A DNA stretch of 53,403 nt, taken from contig CAUJKE010000233.1 of the NCBI GenBank assembly GCA_963205385.1, positions 1 through 53,403 on the forward strand, written 5' to 3'. The stretch comes from Planctomycetota bacterium (lineage in GTDB: Bacteria; Planctomycetota; Planctomycetia; Pirellulales; Pirellulaceae). How positions within the stretch are numbered: position 1 is the first letter of the stretch; each line of letters opens with the position of its first letter. A model generated the notes under the pieces. It did no database searches. It was not told where the DNA came from and worked only from the letters and a program-made list of their open reading frames with translations. Position numbers and translations under genes: made by a program. Positions 26,501 to 33,751 of the stretch are shown here, in pieces.

Positions 26501-28972
26501 CTCACAATCTACGTCAACGATCTGTTGGCCAAGAAGCTCGAGTTCACGCCACAATCGCGCACGCAAACGATCGACATCGACAGCAACTTGCTCAAGCTGG
26601 AGAAGCCCGATCAACGCGTCCGCTTCGAACTGGGTGGGCGCGGGCGGTACACCTACCAGTGCATTCTGGGCGGCTTTGTCCCCAGTGATAAACTCGTCGG
26701 CACGACGCCCGGTTGGATTGTTTCCCGCACTTACGAACCGGCGCCGCTGGAACTGTTCGGCGAAGAGATCCCGCGCGGCTTTGATATTCTCACCGGTTCG
26801 TACACCCGCTTCCGCAACGAACTCTCGCAATTGCCCGTCGGCAAGCGCGGGCGTGTGGAACTGCGCGTGCAACGCGAAGGGCTTACTTCCGCCACGGTGG
26901 AAGAAGAACTCGAGTATCTCGTCGTGACCGAACCGATTCCCGCCGGTGCGACGGTGATTGAGAATTCGATTCAAGGCGAGTTTGAACGCTATGAGCTCGC
27001 GCCGGATGCGATCACGTTCTATCTGGGCGCGCGGCGCGGGCCGCTGACCATTCACTACGATATGCACGGCTACCTGCCAGGCGAGTATCGCACGACACCC
27101 ACCGTCGTTCGCAACGCCTATCGCCCGGACCAAATGGCGGTTGCGAAGCCGAAGGACTTAAAGGTGCTCGCACTGGGGGCGAAGTCTGGCGATAAATATC
27201 GCCTGACGCCGCGCGAGCTGTTCGAACTGGGCCAGCGCCACTTCAACAAGGGCCAACTCGCGCTCGCGGCGCCGTACCTGAACGAACTGGTCAAGGACTG
27301 GAATCTCGACGGCGAGCACTACCAGGAAACCGTTCGCATGTTGCTCGACGTCAATCTCGCGGCGAACAAACCGGCGGAGATTGTCAAATGGTTCGAGATC
27401 ATCATCGAGAAATTCCCCGACGTCGAACTTCCCTTCGCGAAGTTCATGCAGGCCGGTGAAGCGTATCACCAGATTGGCGAGTACGAGCGGAGCTATCTCG
27501 TGTTCCGCGCAGTGATCGAAGCCAGCTTCCTGCGCGAGGGTCAGGTCGCCGGATTCTTGCAGGACCAGGGCGAGTTTCTGCAAAGCGTGGAAGTCATGTC
27601 CAACCTTCTGGCCGAGTATCCCGCCGAACCGTACGTCGCGGCCGCGTCGTACGCGCTCGCGCAAAACATCTACGCGAAAGCGCCGCACGCCGGCGAGGAC
27701 GCGAAGTTGCGCGAGCAGAAAATCACCCGCGTCGATCTCATTCAACAAGCATGGAAACGACTCGAACGCTTCTTGACGGAGTACCCGGACGATCCGGCGG
27801 CCGACCAGGCGTCGTTCTCGCTGGCCAATGCGCTGTTGGATTTGGAACTGTACGACCAGACCATCGAGCGCGCGACACAGTACGCCGCGCGCTACAGCGA
27901 CAGCGACTACCTCGATAGCTTCTGGTACATCATCGGCTTCTGCCACTACGCCCGCGGCGAACATGAGGAAGCCTTGAAAATGTGCGAAAAAGTCGCGGAT
28001 GCCATGCGCGTGGAAAAATCCACCGGCCGCAAAGTGGAGAGTGCGAACAAGTGGCGCGCGATCTACATTCTGGGGCAAATCCATCACAGCCTCGATCAGG
28101 CCGAAGCGGCGATTAAGGAGTACACCCGCGTGCAGGATCGCTTCGAGGACGCCCGCCAGGCGATCGAGTATTTCACTCGCCAGGACTTGCACGTGCCCGA
28201 AGTCACCACCGTCAAGCCAGGCGATGTGGTGAAGTTGGAACTTGCGTATCGCAACATCCCGGCGGTCAACGTCGTCGTCTATCGCATCGACCTCATGAAG
28301 TTCAGCCTCCTGCGGCGCAGCCTGGAGGAGATCACGAACATCAACCTGGCCGGCATTCGCCCCATTCATGAAGTGGACGTGAAGCTGGGCGAAGGGAAGG
28401 ATTACCGCGAGAAGAACTCACAGGTGACGCTGCCGCTGAAGGAAGAAGGGGCGTACCTCGTCGTTTGCCGCGGCGAGAATCTGTACACCAGCGGCATGGT
28501 CGTCGTTTCGCCGCTCGTGGCGGAAGTGCAGGAAGAAGTAACTTCCGGCCGGGTTCGCACCACGGTGCGCGACGTGCTCAAGGATAAGTACCTGGACGAC
28601 GTGGAGGTCAAAGTCATCGGCAGCCGCAACCAGGATTTCGTCAGCGGCGAAACGGATCTCCGCGGCATTTACATCGCCGATGGCATCCAGGGAACGGCCA
28701 TGGTCATTGCCCAAGCGGATGGCGGACGTTATGCCTTCTTCCGCGGCACGCGCGACCTCGGCCCGCCGCCCGCCCCGGAGAACGCCCCCGCGGAACCGGC
28801 ATCGCCGGCCGACGACGCCGGTGGCGCCAAGGGAGGCAAAGAAGCGCTCCTCGACGACCTGCGGACGTTCAACAAGGATATTCAAGTTCAGCAGCAACAG
28901 GAGCTGGACAATTTCTACAACAACTCCATCCAAGGCGGCTTCGGAGGCGGTTTGGGAGGCGGTGTTTTTTAA
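20594..28972 (+). CDS. Giant exported TPR/alpha-2-macroglobulin protein
   Basis: At 2792 residues this is the largest gene here. ATG 20594 has GGAG 8 bases upstream, and a signal peptide ends near LVAEEA. Order: TPR-like helical repeats (about 40-510); macroglobulin domains from about 524 (RNIETLTVRVYRVDL) onward; MG6-like block near 1190; a low-complexity Gly/Ser/Gln segment (about 1225-1425) where the bait region sits; A2M domain from 1490 (TGYWNPSIVTDAAGQ); an alpha-toroid thioester-type domain with QNEDGGWAWGG near 1764; then a second TPR array (about 2205-2500), a second RNI..VYRIDL domain (about 2535-2640) and a glycine-rich end. The thioester CxEQ is replaced by C1707-Q-V. Likely periplasmic; a protease-trapping or scaffold role is inferred. 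Confidence 0.9.
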   Translation: MSRSLRPVVAILWLVVCSLPLVAEEALPTQPAAPRAIADLLQSRQYDEAVVAIDALLAEKKTDQADYLTYLKGRAQHLAGKYDDAVATFDALLKEFPNSELSRRARFAQGISLARKGDYRGAELIYKAEAQQVLSLERKEDIAKIYLEFAEAYFAPAKTDVPPDFQKALEFYTKALEVGPQPQTRVEIELRVAECQQNLGQFDQAAALLAQFIKDHPTDALVIEARFRLGECQQAQGQAAEARRTWQDLLQLHPNSRSDRLPQAAFRLSETYRLPNPADKEDLTLGITSLEAFLEKYPEHKLAGAANLRIIQTYLQAGRYEDAVAAAKKFLADERYVKREEIPAARNLLGIAYKVQGKFDEALASYTEFLAKHPTHPAWAQVQQAIIQVEYLKAKAAFDAKKYDQARELWSQYLTKYPLDRRAPAILFLFGEMKFREEKWDDAITAWKQLVTKYPGTNAASQAQFRIATTLEEKQGNFEEALVEYRKLNWGKFVAASRERMNRLTQNAMTIATERVFRSDEVPTIKLTSRNIETLTVRVYRVDLETYFRKMHLATGLEQLDISLIDPDQTFEFKVPDFQKFQQIESQIPLSPWQDGNEKKTSPSVMAVTVSSPTLEATTMVLRSDLDIIVKSSRDELFVFAQNLLTGKPWNGVKLLISNGDQVFATGETGEDGVYHQPLKELESCDDVRVFATIDGHTASNVIGLSGIGVSEGLADKGYIYTDRPTYRAGQMVHVRGVLRKVSGDRYTVAQGKKYRVDVYDNRNRLVSEAEVALSAFGSFHSNFALPAAVSPGEYRIVVHDNDRESYEGSFTVHEYQLEPVQLEITSDRTIYYRGEEIAGKIKASYYYGAPLVGKEIIYRLAEGRVERATTDDQGEVEFKFETREFRETQPLLLHAELPERSLATGQTFFLATQGFTLHVTTIRALYLAGETFDATLVCKDAEGKPLAEKLTLQVLKRTKTDGQVGEVEVSTQQLNTDEKDGVARETLKIAAGGEYVLRASGVDRFQNTVTSDLVIKISDDEDATRLRILADRHTFKVGDAADVVLHWRDKPALALVTYQGAKILDYQLVELKQGANKLQIPMTAQLAPNFELAVAVMTDTRPDPNAKPDADGNLPTVRRFHEAASPFEVARDLQVNLAYHRAGGKPGDQAFKPGDEIEVTVQTTDPQGKPLSAEVSLALIEQALLDRFPWHVPAIDEFFKSAHRVSAMRTTSSVVFAYFPQTRPINPRLLAEEDRREIELAEQERLEALDLAFQGEAKPLVTSVVPVVDPFSDPFGDAAPSSGGEGLQEEKMQQLALPANQPQSGDMDLANGPALDAGIDRTSGAYDESRLGLEGLSYNLGARAGLEAGEFNGPGLSGRGRPQASQLPSSGAGFGFAAGANADFDSLIDKITSNVGPKSWTEASGSGEGTITPFPTNLSMVVSQTEQVQWLYANDVRDVQLVQRDGTATTYNLEAFFGDSNAEAKLGKFVEQAKQEGAVLLPQFAPAETGYWNPSIVTDAAGQAKVTLMLPARSTAWSLLARGITAETLAGQAEAKLVAKKELFGQLKLPLAFTDGDKTEIQASIHNDALDHGELEVTLTTKLGGKSTTITKKVVIEKKGIIDIAFPQELTLPDDAPRHGAPDMSAEFTLTVKSGERQDVVNRSADVHPYGVPVYAIAAGAAQGDNIAVITPPKNMPLTAPRLQVLVGPTVEESLLDVLFAPATWCQVDLSRLSSSTDTAASDLMAAVALQHMLDKSRDAGNPQAAEIDARIRSAVSLLISLQNEDGGWAWGGSGDSHRYTSARVLWALSLAKQAGYRVTADEFRAAQNYVQNQLTSVRTSDYETRTVLLHAQTVSGNPDVTLVNQLYRNRQSLSPAAVVHLALTYISMDRKQTAAEVLGLLDKLNFDAPAATAGRLAWNQSPAELRATYALALEQLNPADARLRAQVDWLLAHRVGHRWSPDKATGPAMLALGKWFTRTQFQAEKYTLTIYVNDLLAKKLEFTPQSRTQTIDIDSNLLKLEKPDQRVRFELGGRGRYTYQCILGGFVPSDKLVGTTPGWIVSRTYEPAPLELFGEEIPRGFDILTGSYTRFRNELSQLPVGKRGRVELRVQREGLTSATVEEELEYLVVTEPIPAGATVIENSIQGEFERYELAPDAITFYLGARRGPLTIHYDMHGYLPGEYRTTPTVVRNAYRPDQMAVAKPKDLKVLALGAKSGDKYRLTPRELFELGQRHFNKGQLALAAPYLNELVKDWNLDGEHYQETVRMLLDVNLAANKPAEIVKWFEIIIEKFPDVELPFAKFMQAGEAYHQIGEYERSYLVFRAVIEASFLREGQVAGFLQDQGEFLQSVEVMSNLLAEYPAEPYVAAASYALAQNIYAKAPHAGEDAKLREQKITRVDLIQQAWKRLERFLTEYPDDPAADQASFSLANALLDLELYDQTIERATQYAARYSDSDYLDSFWYIIGFCHYARGEHEEALKMCEKVADAMRVEKSTGRKVESANKWRAIYILGQIHHSLDQAEAAIKEYTRVQDRFEDARQAIEYFTRQDLHVPEVTTVKPGDVVKLELAYRNIPAVNVVVYRIDLMKFSLLRRSLEEITNINLAGIRPIHEVDVKLGEGKDYREKNSQVTLPLKEEGAYLVVCRGENLYTSGMVVVSPLVAEVQEEVTSGRVRTTVRDVLKDKYLDDVEVKVIGSRNQDFVSGETDLRGIYIADGIQGTAMVIAQADGGRYAFFRGTRDLGPPPAPENAPAEPASPADDAGGAKGGKEALLDDLRTFNKDIQVQQQQELDNFYNNSIQGGFGGGLGGGVF

Positions 28973-29109
28973 TGCAGGCACAAGAAGTAGCAGGCACAGT
29001 CACAGGCGCCGTCCGCGTGCGGAAACATTGCCCGCCGGTTCGGCGCCACAGTGGCCTGCGTTTGCTGCGTTGCTAGAATGAAAACAGTCGCTCACCCCAG
29101 GAACCATCC

Positions 29110-30540
29110 ATGCCGCTCCGTAATCTGCTGCTGCTAGCGCTCGCGGCGATCATTTCGCTCGCTAGTTATACGACCCACGACCACAATCGCTATTCGTCGA
29201 TTCTGACCGAGTTGATGAGCGTGGTGGAAGCGAATTACGTCGAGCCGGTCGATCGCCGCACGCTGTTCGAGCACGCCATGGAAGGGATGATCAGCGGGCT
29301 CGATCCGTACTCGGCTTACATTCCGCCGGAGGAGTACCTGGCGTTTCGCGAGAACATCGAGCAGAAGTTTGGCGGCATCGGCATCCTGGTCGAGATCAAT
29401 CCTCAGACCAAACGCTTGACGGTGATGAGCCCGCTGTTTGGCACGCCGGCGCACAAGGCCGGCATCCAGTCCGGCGACACGATCCTCGCGATCGACGGTC
29501 AAGACACCGAGGGGATGAATCTGCGCGACGCGGTCGCGGTGATGCGCGGCGATCCCGATACGGAGCTCACGCTCAGCGTGCTGCATTTAGGCGAGGAGGA
29601 GCCGGTCGAACTTTCGCTCAAGCGCACGATTATCCACACCGAAACCGTCCTCGGCGATAAACGCGTTCCCGGCGCGAAGTGGGACTATCATCTGCAAGAA
29701 GATCCGCGGATCGCGCTGTTGCGCATCACGAGTTTTGGCGACGACACCGCCCAGGAGATTCGGGCTGCGCTCACGACCGAAGACGGCAAGCCGCGGGACT
29801 TCGAAGCGGTGATTCTCGATCTCCGCGGCGATCCCGGCGGAACGCTCGGAGCGGCCGTGGAAATCTGCGACATGTTTATCGACGGCGGCGTGATTGTGAC
29901 CACCCGCGGCCGCGACGGCGAGGTGCGGGCGGCTTACGAAGCCACGCCTAAAATGCTGATCCCCAAGGACATCCCGATGGCCGTGCTCGTGAATCGCTAT
30001 TCCGCGAGCGCCAGCGAAATCGTCGCCGCGTGCTTGCAGGATCACAAGCGGGCGGTGGTGATCGGCGAGCGGACGTGGGGCAAGGGAACCGTGCAAAACG
30101 TCATCGTTCTGGAAGGGGGCAGAAGCGCCGTGCGGCTCACGACTTCCAGCTATTGGCGCCCCAGCAATCGCAACATCCACCGCACCGCGAAGTCCAAGGA
30201 GTCCGACACCTGGGGCGTGCTGCCCGATGAGGGCTTCGAGGTGAAACTGACCGACGAAGAACTCGCCAAGATCCTCGAAACGCGCTCCGCGAAAGACTTG
30301 TATCGCCCGTATGCGAAAACGCCGGAGACCGAGAAGCCAACGGAAGACAAGCAGCCCGAGACGACTCCGCCTGAATCGGATTCGAAGCCGACGGAGCCAA
30401 CCGAGCCCAAGGACAACGGAGAAGAAAAGTCGACGGCGGACGAAAAAGCCGACGCCGACGCTCCGCTCGACGATCCACAACTGCGCAAGGCGATCGAATA
30501 CTTGCAGCAGCGCTTGCGCGGAGAAGCCGCCGCGGCTTAG
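29110..30540 (+). CDS. CtpA-type S41 C-terminal processing protease
   Basis: The 476-residue exported protease has an N-terminal signal or anchor, then a PDZ domain (GGIGILVEINPQTKRLTVMS, GDTILAIDGQDTEGMNL) and the S41 catalytic domain. The serine is in YSASASEI (S300) and the lysine in ERTWGKGTVQ (K325), the 25-residue spacing of Prc/CtpA. ILDLRGDPGGTLGAAVEICDMF is the family's substrate-binding block. The last 80 residues are a Pro/Glu/Lys-rich tail ending in a short helix (LRKAIEYLQQRL). It lies 137 bases downstream of the giant macroglobulin gene on the same strand, so joint expression is possible. CtpA proteases trim or degrade envelope proteins. Confidence 0.94.
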   Translation: MPLRNLLLLALAAIISLASYTTHDHNRYSSILTELMSVVEANYVEPVDRRTLFEHAMEGMISGLDPYSAYIPPEEYLAFRENIEQKFGGIGILVEINPQTKRLTVMSPLFGTPAHKAGIQSGDTILAIDGQDTEGMNLRDAVAVMRGDPDTELTLSVLHLGEEEPVELSLKRTIIHTETVLGDKRVPGAKWDYHLQEDPRIALLRITSFGDDTAQEIRAALTTEDGKPRDFEAVILDLRGDPGGTLGAAVEICDMFIDGGVIVTTRGRDGEVRAAYEATPKMLIPKDIPMAVLVNRYSASASEIVAACLQDHKRAVVIGERTWGKGTVQNVIVLEGGRSAVRLTTSSYWRPSNRNIHRTAKSKESDTWGVLPDEGFEVKLTDEELAKILETRSAKDLYRPYAKTPETEKPTEDKQPETTPPESDSKPTEPTEPKDNGEEKSTADEKADADAPLDDPQLRKAIEYLQQRLRGEAAAA

Positions 30541-30639
30541 CATAAGCAGGGAAGGGGAGGGGAGGGCATCATGGTTATCGCTACCGCTCATCGGGGCGTG
30601 TTCGGCGATGAGCCGGAATTGAAAAACCTACCGGCTAAT

Positions 30640-30680
30640 CGCCTGCGGGCGGAATCTGGCGGACCGGCAGGCGAATTTTT
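30640..30680 (+). terminator. Possible terminator after the S41 protease
   Basis: A 7-bp stem, CGCCTGC (30640-30646) with GCAGGCG (30667-30673), is followed by AA and five T. The 20-base loop is long, which weakens the call. It lies about 100 bases after the protease stop. Confidence 0.35.
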
Positions 30681-30832
30681 CTGGAGGCGCTAACTCCTGA
30701 TTTCACAACGCTTAACGGCGACGGCGATGGGACCGGCCGGAGCCCGTTGGCACTGGGTTTGCAATTCAGGGCGTTCGGTATCGCGGCTGCGGGCCGCTGC
30801 TGAAAACTACGACACGCCAAGGGACAGCCATC

Positions 30833-31009
30833 ATGGTGCGGAATGCGAACTGGAACTGGGACGACGAAGACGAGCGCGAAGAGATTGTGGATGACATGGT
30901 CGCTCGCCGGCGTGTAATCGACCTGCTTCCCTGGGCCGATCCCTACATCGCCATGCTCATCGCGAGTCTCGAACGGGGGCAACTCCAAGCCGATGGCGAT
31001 CGCGAGTGA
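30833..31009 (+). CDS. Short acidic hypothetical protein, 58 residues
   Basis: An ATG at 30833, with GGGA about 9 bases upstream, opens 58 codons ending in TGA at 31007. The product begins with a tryptophan- and acid-rich stretch (NWNWDDEDEREEIVDD) and continues as a plausible helix-turn-helix of mixed character (ARRRVIDLLPWADPYIAMLIASL). No family is recognised. Composition is unlike a chance frame: acidic residues clustered at the start, no low-complexity arginine runs, and codon use like neighbouring genes. It lies alone in about 550 bases between the S41 protease and the convergent C25 peptidase gene. Treat as a probable but unproven small gene. Confidence 0.5.
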   Translation: MVRNANWNWDDEDEREEIVDDMVARRRVIDLLPWADPYIAMLIASLERGQLQADGDRE

Positions 31010-31085
31010 AATTCCTGGCTCCAGAGCGACGTGTAACGGCGGTCGCCTGCTGATTCACTCCTCGCCTTTGCGCGGCCGGCCGCGG

Positions 31086-32684
31086 TCATTCCGCCGCTAC
31101 TTGCTTCACCGCGTGTACGAACAGATTCGACGCGCCTAAGGCGTAGCGCTCGCCGCTGGACATCGTAACGCGGACGTGGCAGAAGCCGCGACACTCGGCG
31201 GGGACTTCCACGCGGGTGCGAAACTCACCGGCGGGGACGTGGCTCTCTTGCGTCGTCCAGGTGCGGTCGTTGGCGGCGGCGTAGGTCGCTTGAAATTCGG
31301 CGAGGACATCTTCCGCATTGAGATAGAGCTCGCGCTGCGGCGCTTCAAACTTGAGTTGATCGCGGCGGCAGATGAGCTCCACACGACACTTGCCCGCGAA
31401 CGGCGCTTGCACCGCGACTTCAATTTCCTGGCCGGCATCGGCGGCGGTGGGGCTGGCGACTTGCACCTCTTCGCTATGCTTGAGCCGCAAGAGCGGATCC
31501 CCGAGCAGGTTAAAGAGGTAAAGATGTTCGCGGCGTTCAGCGGCCAGCAGTTCCTTCTTGGGGCTGATCACGGCGGCGATGGCGTCGAGCAGGGCGCGAT
31601 TCGCGCTCTCCTTATCATCTTCCATCATGCGGCGTTTGGCGTGCATGACGACTTCACCCAGCGTGGCCCGCTTCTTCTGGAAGTATTCGTCCATCATCCC
31701 GGTGCCGAGCACGGCCATGGCATAAGGCATTGTCACGCGCGAACCTGCCAGCGCCGCGACGGGGCCGCGGGGATGCCGCACGAACGCTTCCGCCAGGCAA
31801 TCGTCCGGCTGGTCGTAAGCGCCGGTGTAACACGCCAGAAAGATGGCGATCGGCTGCCCGGTGGTGCAGCGGCACTCCGCGACGTCTTCCTGGCCGAGGA
31901 TGTGATAGTGATTGCCGGGGACTTGCACGCGATCGAGAGCCGACTTCTGCCCGTGGCCGATGTAGACCCAGAACAAACTCCCCTCGTTAAGCCGCTCGAC
32001 CGTCGCCGCATGAAACTTGCGCGGATCGGGGCAATACGGGCTTCGCCAACTGCCGTAGGTCATGTTCGTCGTGTACGCGGTCGGAATCCCCTCGCAGAGA
32101 AACTTGCGGGTCGACATCTCCAGCACGGAATCGATCAGCGGGCTAAAGCCGCCTACGCCGGCGATGAGGTTGATCCGCTGCCGCCAGGCGCCGTCGTCGT
32201 GCGAATTTTCAAACGCGATGATCTTCTCGACCAACTGTGAAAGCTCTTCCGGTGTATCAACAGGCAAGCGGCCGATGGCCAAATCGGGAGCGTCGTCGTC
32301 ATCGAGATCGGCGTAGTAGTTGTCGCCTGCAATCTCCGGCTCCGGCCCACCAAACAGGACATTCACCCGGGCCTTTTCCAGATGCGTCGGCACAACACGC
32401 GCGCGGGCGGCCGCATCATCGTTGCGATCCGCCGCGGCGTCACCCACCAAGACGACGTGCGTTAAGCGGCCGCTGGCCGCGGATTCACGAATTGACGCGC
32501 GAATCTCCTCCTTACTCAGCGTGTTGGGCAATAGGCCCAGCGTGTGCCCCTGCGCTTGCCGATGGGCGAACCACGGCCTGAGCGCGGGAACCATGTCGGC
32601 CGCGGCGACCACGATCACGTCCGGCGGCGGCGGAGTCTCGGCGGTGGGGGCGAGCAAGGCGAATGCGGAGATCAAAGCGTACAT
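31086..32684 (-). CDS. Gingipain-like C25 family peptidase
   Basis: Starting at ATG 32684, the 532-residue product has a short N-terminal hydrophobic signal and a caspase-like peptidase C25 domain. The likely catalytic His is H244 in VYIGHGQKS and the Cys is C285 in IFLACYTGAYD, in the order and spacing of gingipains. Supporting family blocks are HVVLVGDAAADR, DNYYADLDDDDAPDLAIGRLP and VAALAGSRVTMPYA. The C-terminal 120 residues form a beta-sandwich like the immunoglobulin-like domain that follows C25 domains. No Por secretion C-terminal signal is visible, so export is probably through Sec. Specificity (Arg or Lys) cannot be read from sequence. The gene stands alone. Confidence 0.85.
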   Translation of the reverse strand: MYALISAFALLAPTAETPPPPDVIVVAAADMVPALRPWFAHRQAQGHTLGLLPNTLSKEEIRASIRESAASGRLTHVVLVGDAAADRNDDAAARARVVPTHLEKARVNVLFGGPEPEIAGDNYYADLDDDDAPDLAIGRLPVDTPEELSQLVEKIIAFENSHDDGAWRQRINLIAGVGGFSPLIDSVLEMSTRKFLCEGIPTAYTTNMTYGSWRSPYCPDPRKFHAATVERLNEGSLFWVYIGHGQKSALDRVQVPGNHYHILGQEDVAECRCTTGQPIAIFLACYTGAYDQPDDCLAEAFVRHPRGPVAALAGSRVTMPYAMAVLGTGMMDEYFQKKRATLGEVVMHAKRRMMEDDKESANRALLDAIAAVISPKKELLAAERREHLYLFNLLGDPLLRLKHSEEVQVASPTAADAGQEIEVAVQAPFAGKCRVELICRRDQLKFEAPQRELYLNAEDVLAEFQATYAAANDRTWTTQESHVPAGEFRTRVEVPAECRGFCHVRVTMSSGERYALGASNLFVHAVKQVAAE

Positions 32685-32936
32685 GCGTGCTTCCGGTCGC
32701 GGAATCGTGGCGGACGGGCGGCTACTCCGCGGAAGTTTACAGCCACCATGCAACGCGGGGCAAGGCGAACTCGGCGGCTGGCGCTGCTAGCAAACCTTCA
32801 GCATATCTGCGGAAAGGGCCGCTTCCAAATTTTCCGCGCCGATTTCGCCAGGCTCGTCAGGCAGCTATCATGGAGGTCCACATGATCCTGTAAGCTATCG
32901 TCCTCGCTATTCCCTCCCATGTTTAGGAGTTTCCCC

Positions 32937-33719
32937 ATGAAACTTGCCCTCCTCCTTACCGCTACGCTGGGCTTCTTCGCCGCGACCACATTCGCCGCCG
33001 AAGCGCCGGCCCCCGCCAAGAAAGCTGGACCTGTGTACGAACTACGGATTTACACCGCTGCCCCTGGAAAGCTCGACGCGCTCCACGCCCGTTTCCGCGA
33101 CCACACCTGCCAGCTCTTCGAGAAGCATGGCATGAAGAACGTTGGTTATTGGACGCCGCTGGACAATCCGGATTCGAAGTTGATCTATCTTCTGGAATAC
33201 CCCAGCCGGGAAGCTCGCGACGCTTCGTGGAAAGCGTTTGCCGCCGATCCTGCTTGGCGCGCCGCGCACGCCGCGAGCGAGCAGGACGGCAAGCTGGTGA
33301 CGAAGGTCGAAGCGACATTCTTGCAAACCACTCCCTACTCACCGCCGCTACGGATTGAAGCCGTCGGCGACCGTGTGTTTGAACTGCGACACTACACCAC
33401 GACCGAAGGCAATCTCGGCGCGCTCGATGCCCGTTTCAAGGATCACACCATCGACCTGTTCACCAGGCACGGTATCGACAACCTCGTCTACTTCCACATC
33501 CTGCCTGGCGATAAAGGGGCGGAGAATACGCTCATTTACCTGCTAGCGCATAAGAGCGAAGAGGCAGGCAAGAAGTCGTTCGCCGCGTTCCGCGAGGATC
33601 CCGATTGGATCGCCGCACGCAAGGCTTCGGAGGAGCGGGCAGGCGGTTCGCTGACCGTGGCCGATGGCGGCGTGCAGTCCACGTACATGCAGCCCACCGA
33701 TTACTCCCCTTGGAAGTGA
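32937..33719 (+). CDS. Exported protein with two NIPSNAP domains
   Basis: ATG 32937 is chosen because AGGAG lies 8-12 bases upstream and it gives a clean signal peptide (KLALLLTATLGFFAATTFAAEA). The mature protein has two tandem NIPSNAP (dimeric alpha-beta barrel) domains that are clearly duplicates: VYELRIYTAAPGKLDALHAR near residue 35 and VFELRHYTTTEGNLGALDAR near residue 145, each followed by F(R/K)DHT and a ..LIYLL strand. NIPSNAP proteins of bacteria are often annotated only by domain; their function is not established. Planctomycetes encode many exported copies. It stands between the divergent C25 peptidase gene and the helicase gene. Confidence 0.88.
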   Translation: MKLALLLTATLGFFAATTFAAEAPAPAKKAGPVYELRIYTAAPGKLDALHARFRDHTCQLFEKHGMKNVGYWTPLDNPDSKLIYLLEYPSREARDASWKAFAADPAWRAAHAASEQDGKLVTKVEATFLQTTPYSPPLRIEAVGDRVFELRHYTTTEGNLGALDARFKDHTIDLFTRHGIDNLVYFHILPGDKGAENTLIYLLAHKSEEAGKKSFAAFREDPDWIAARKASEERAGGSLTVADGGVQSTYMQPTDYSPWK

Positions 33720-33751
33720 GCGGCAGGAGCTGCGCTGTTGTCTAGGATTTT

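Noticed and set aside
30635..30988. A 117-codon minus-strand frame overlapping the 58-codon gene
   Set aside because: No recognisable features and no ribosome binding site; the plus-strand small gene is more plausible.
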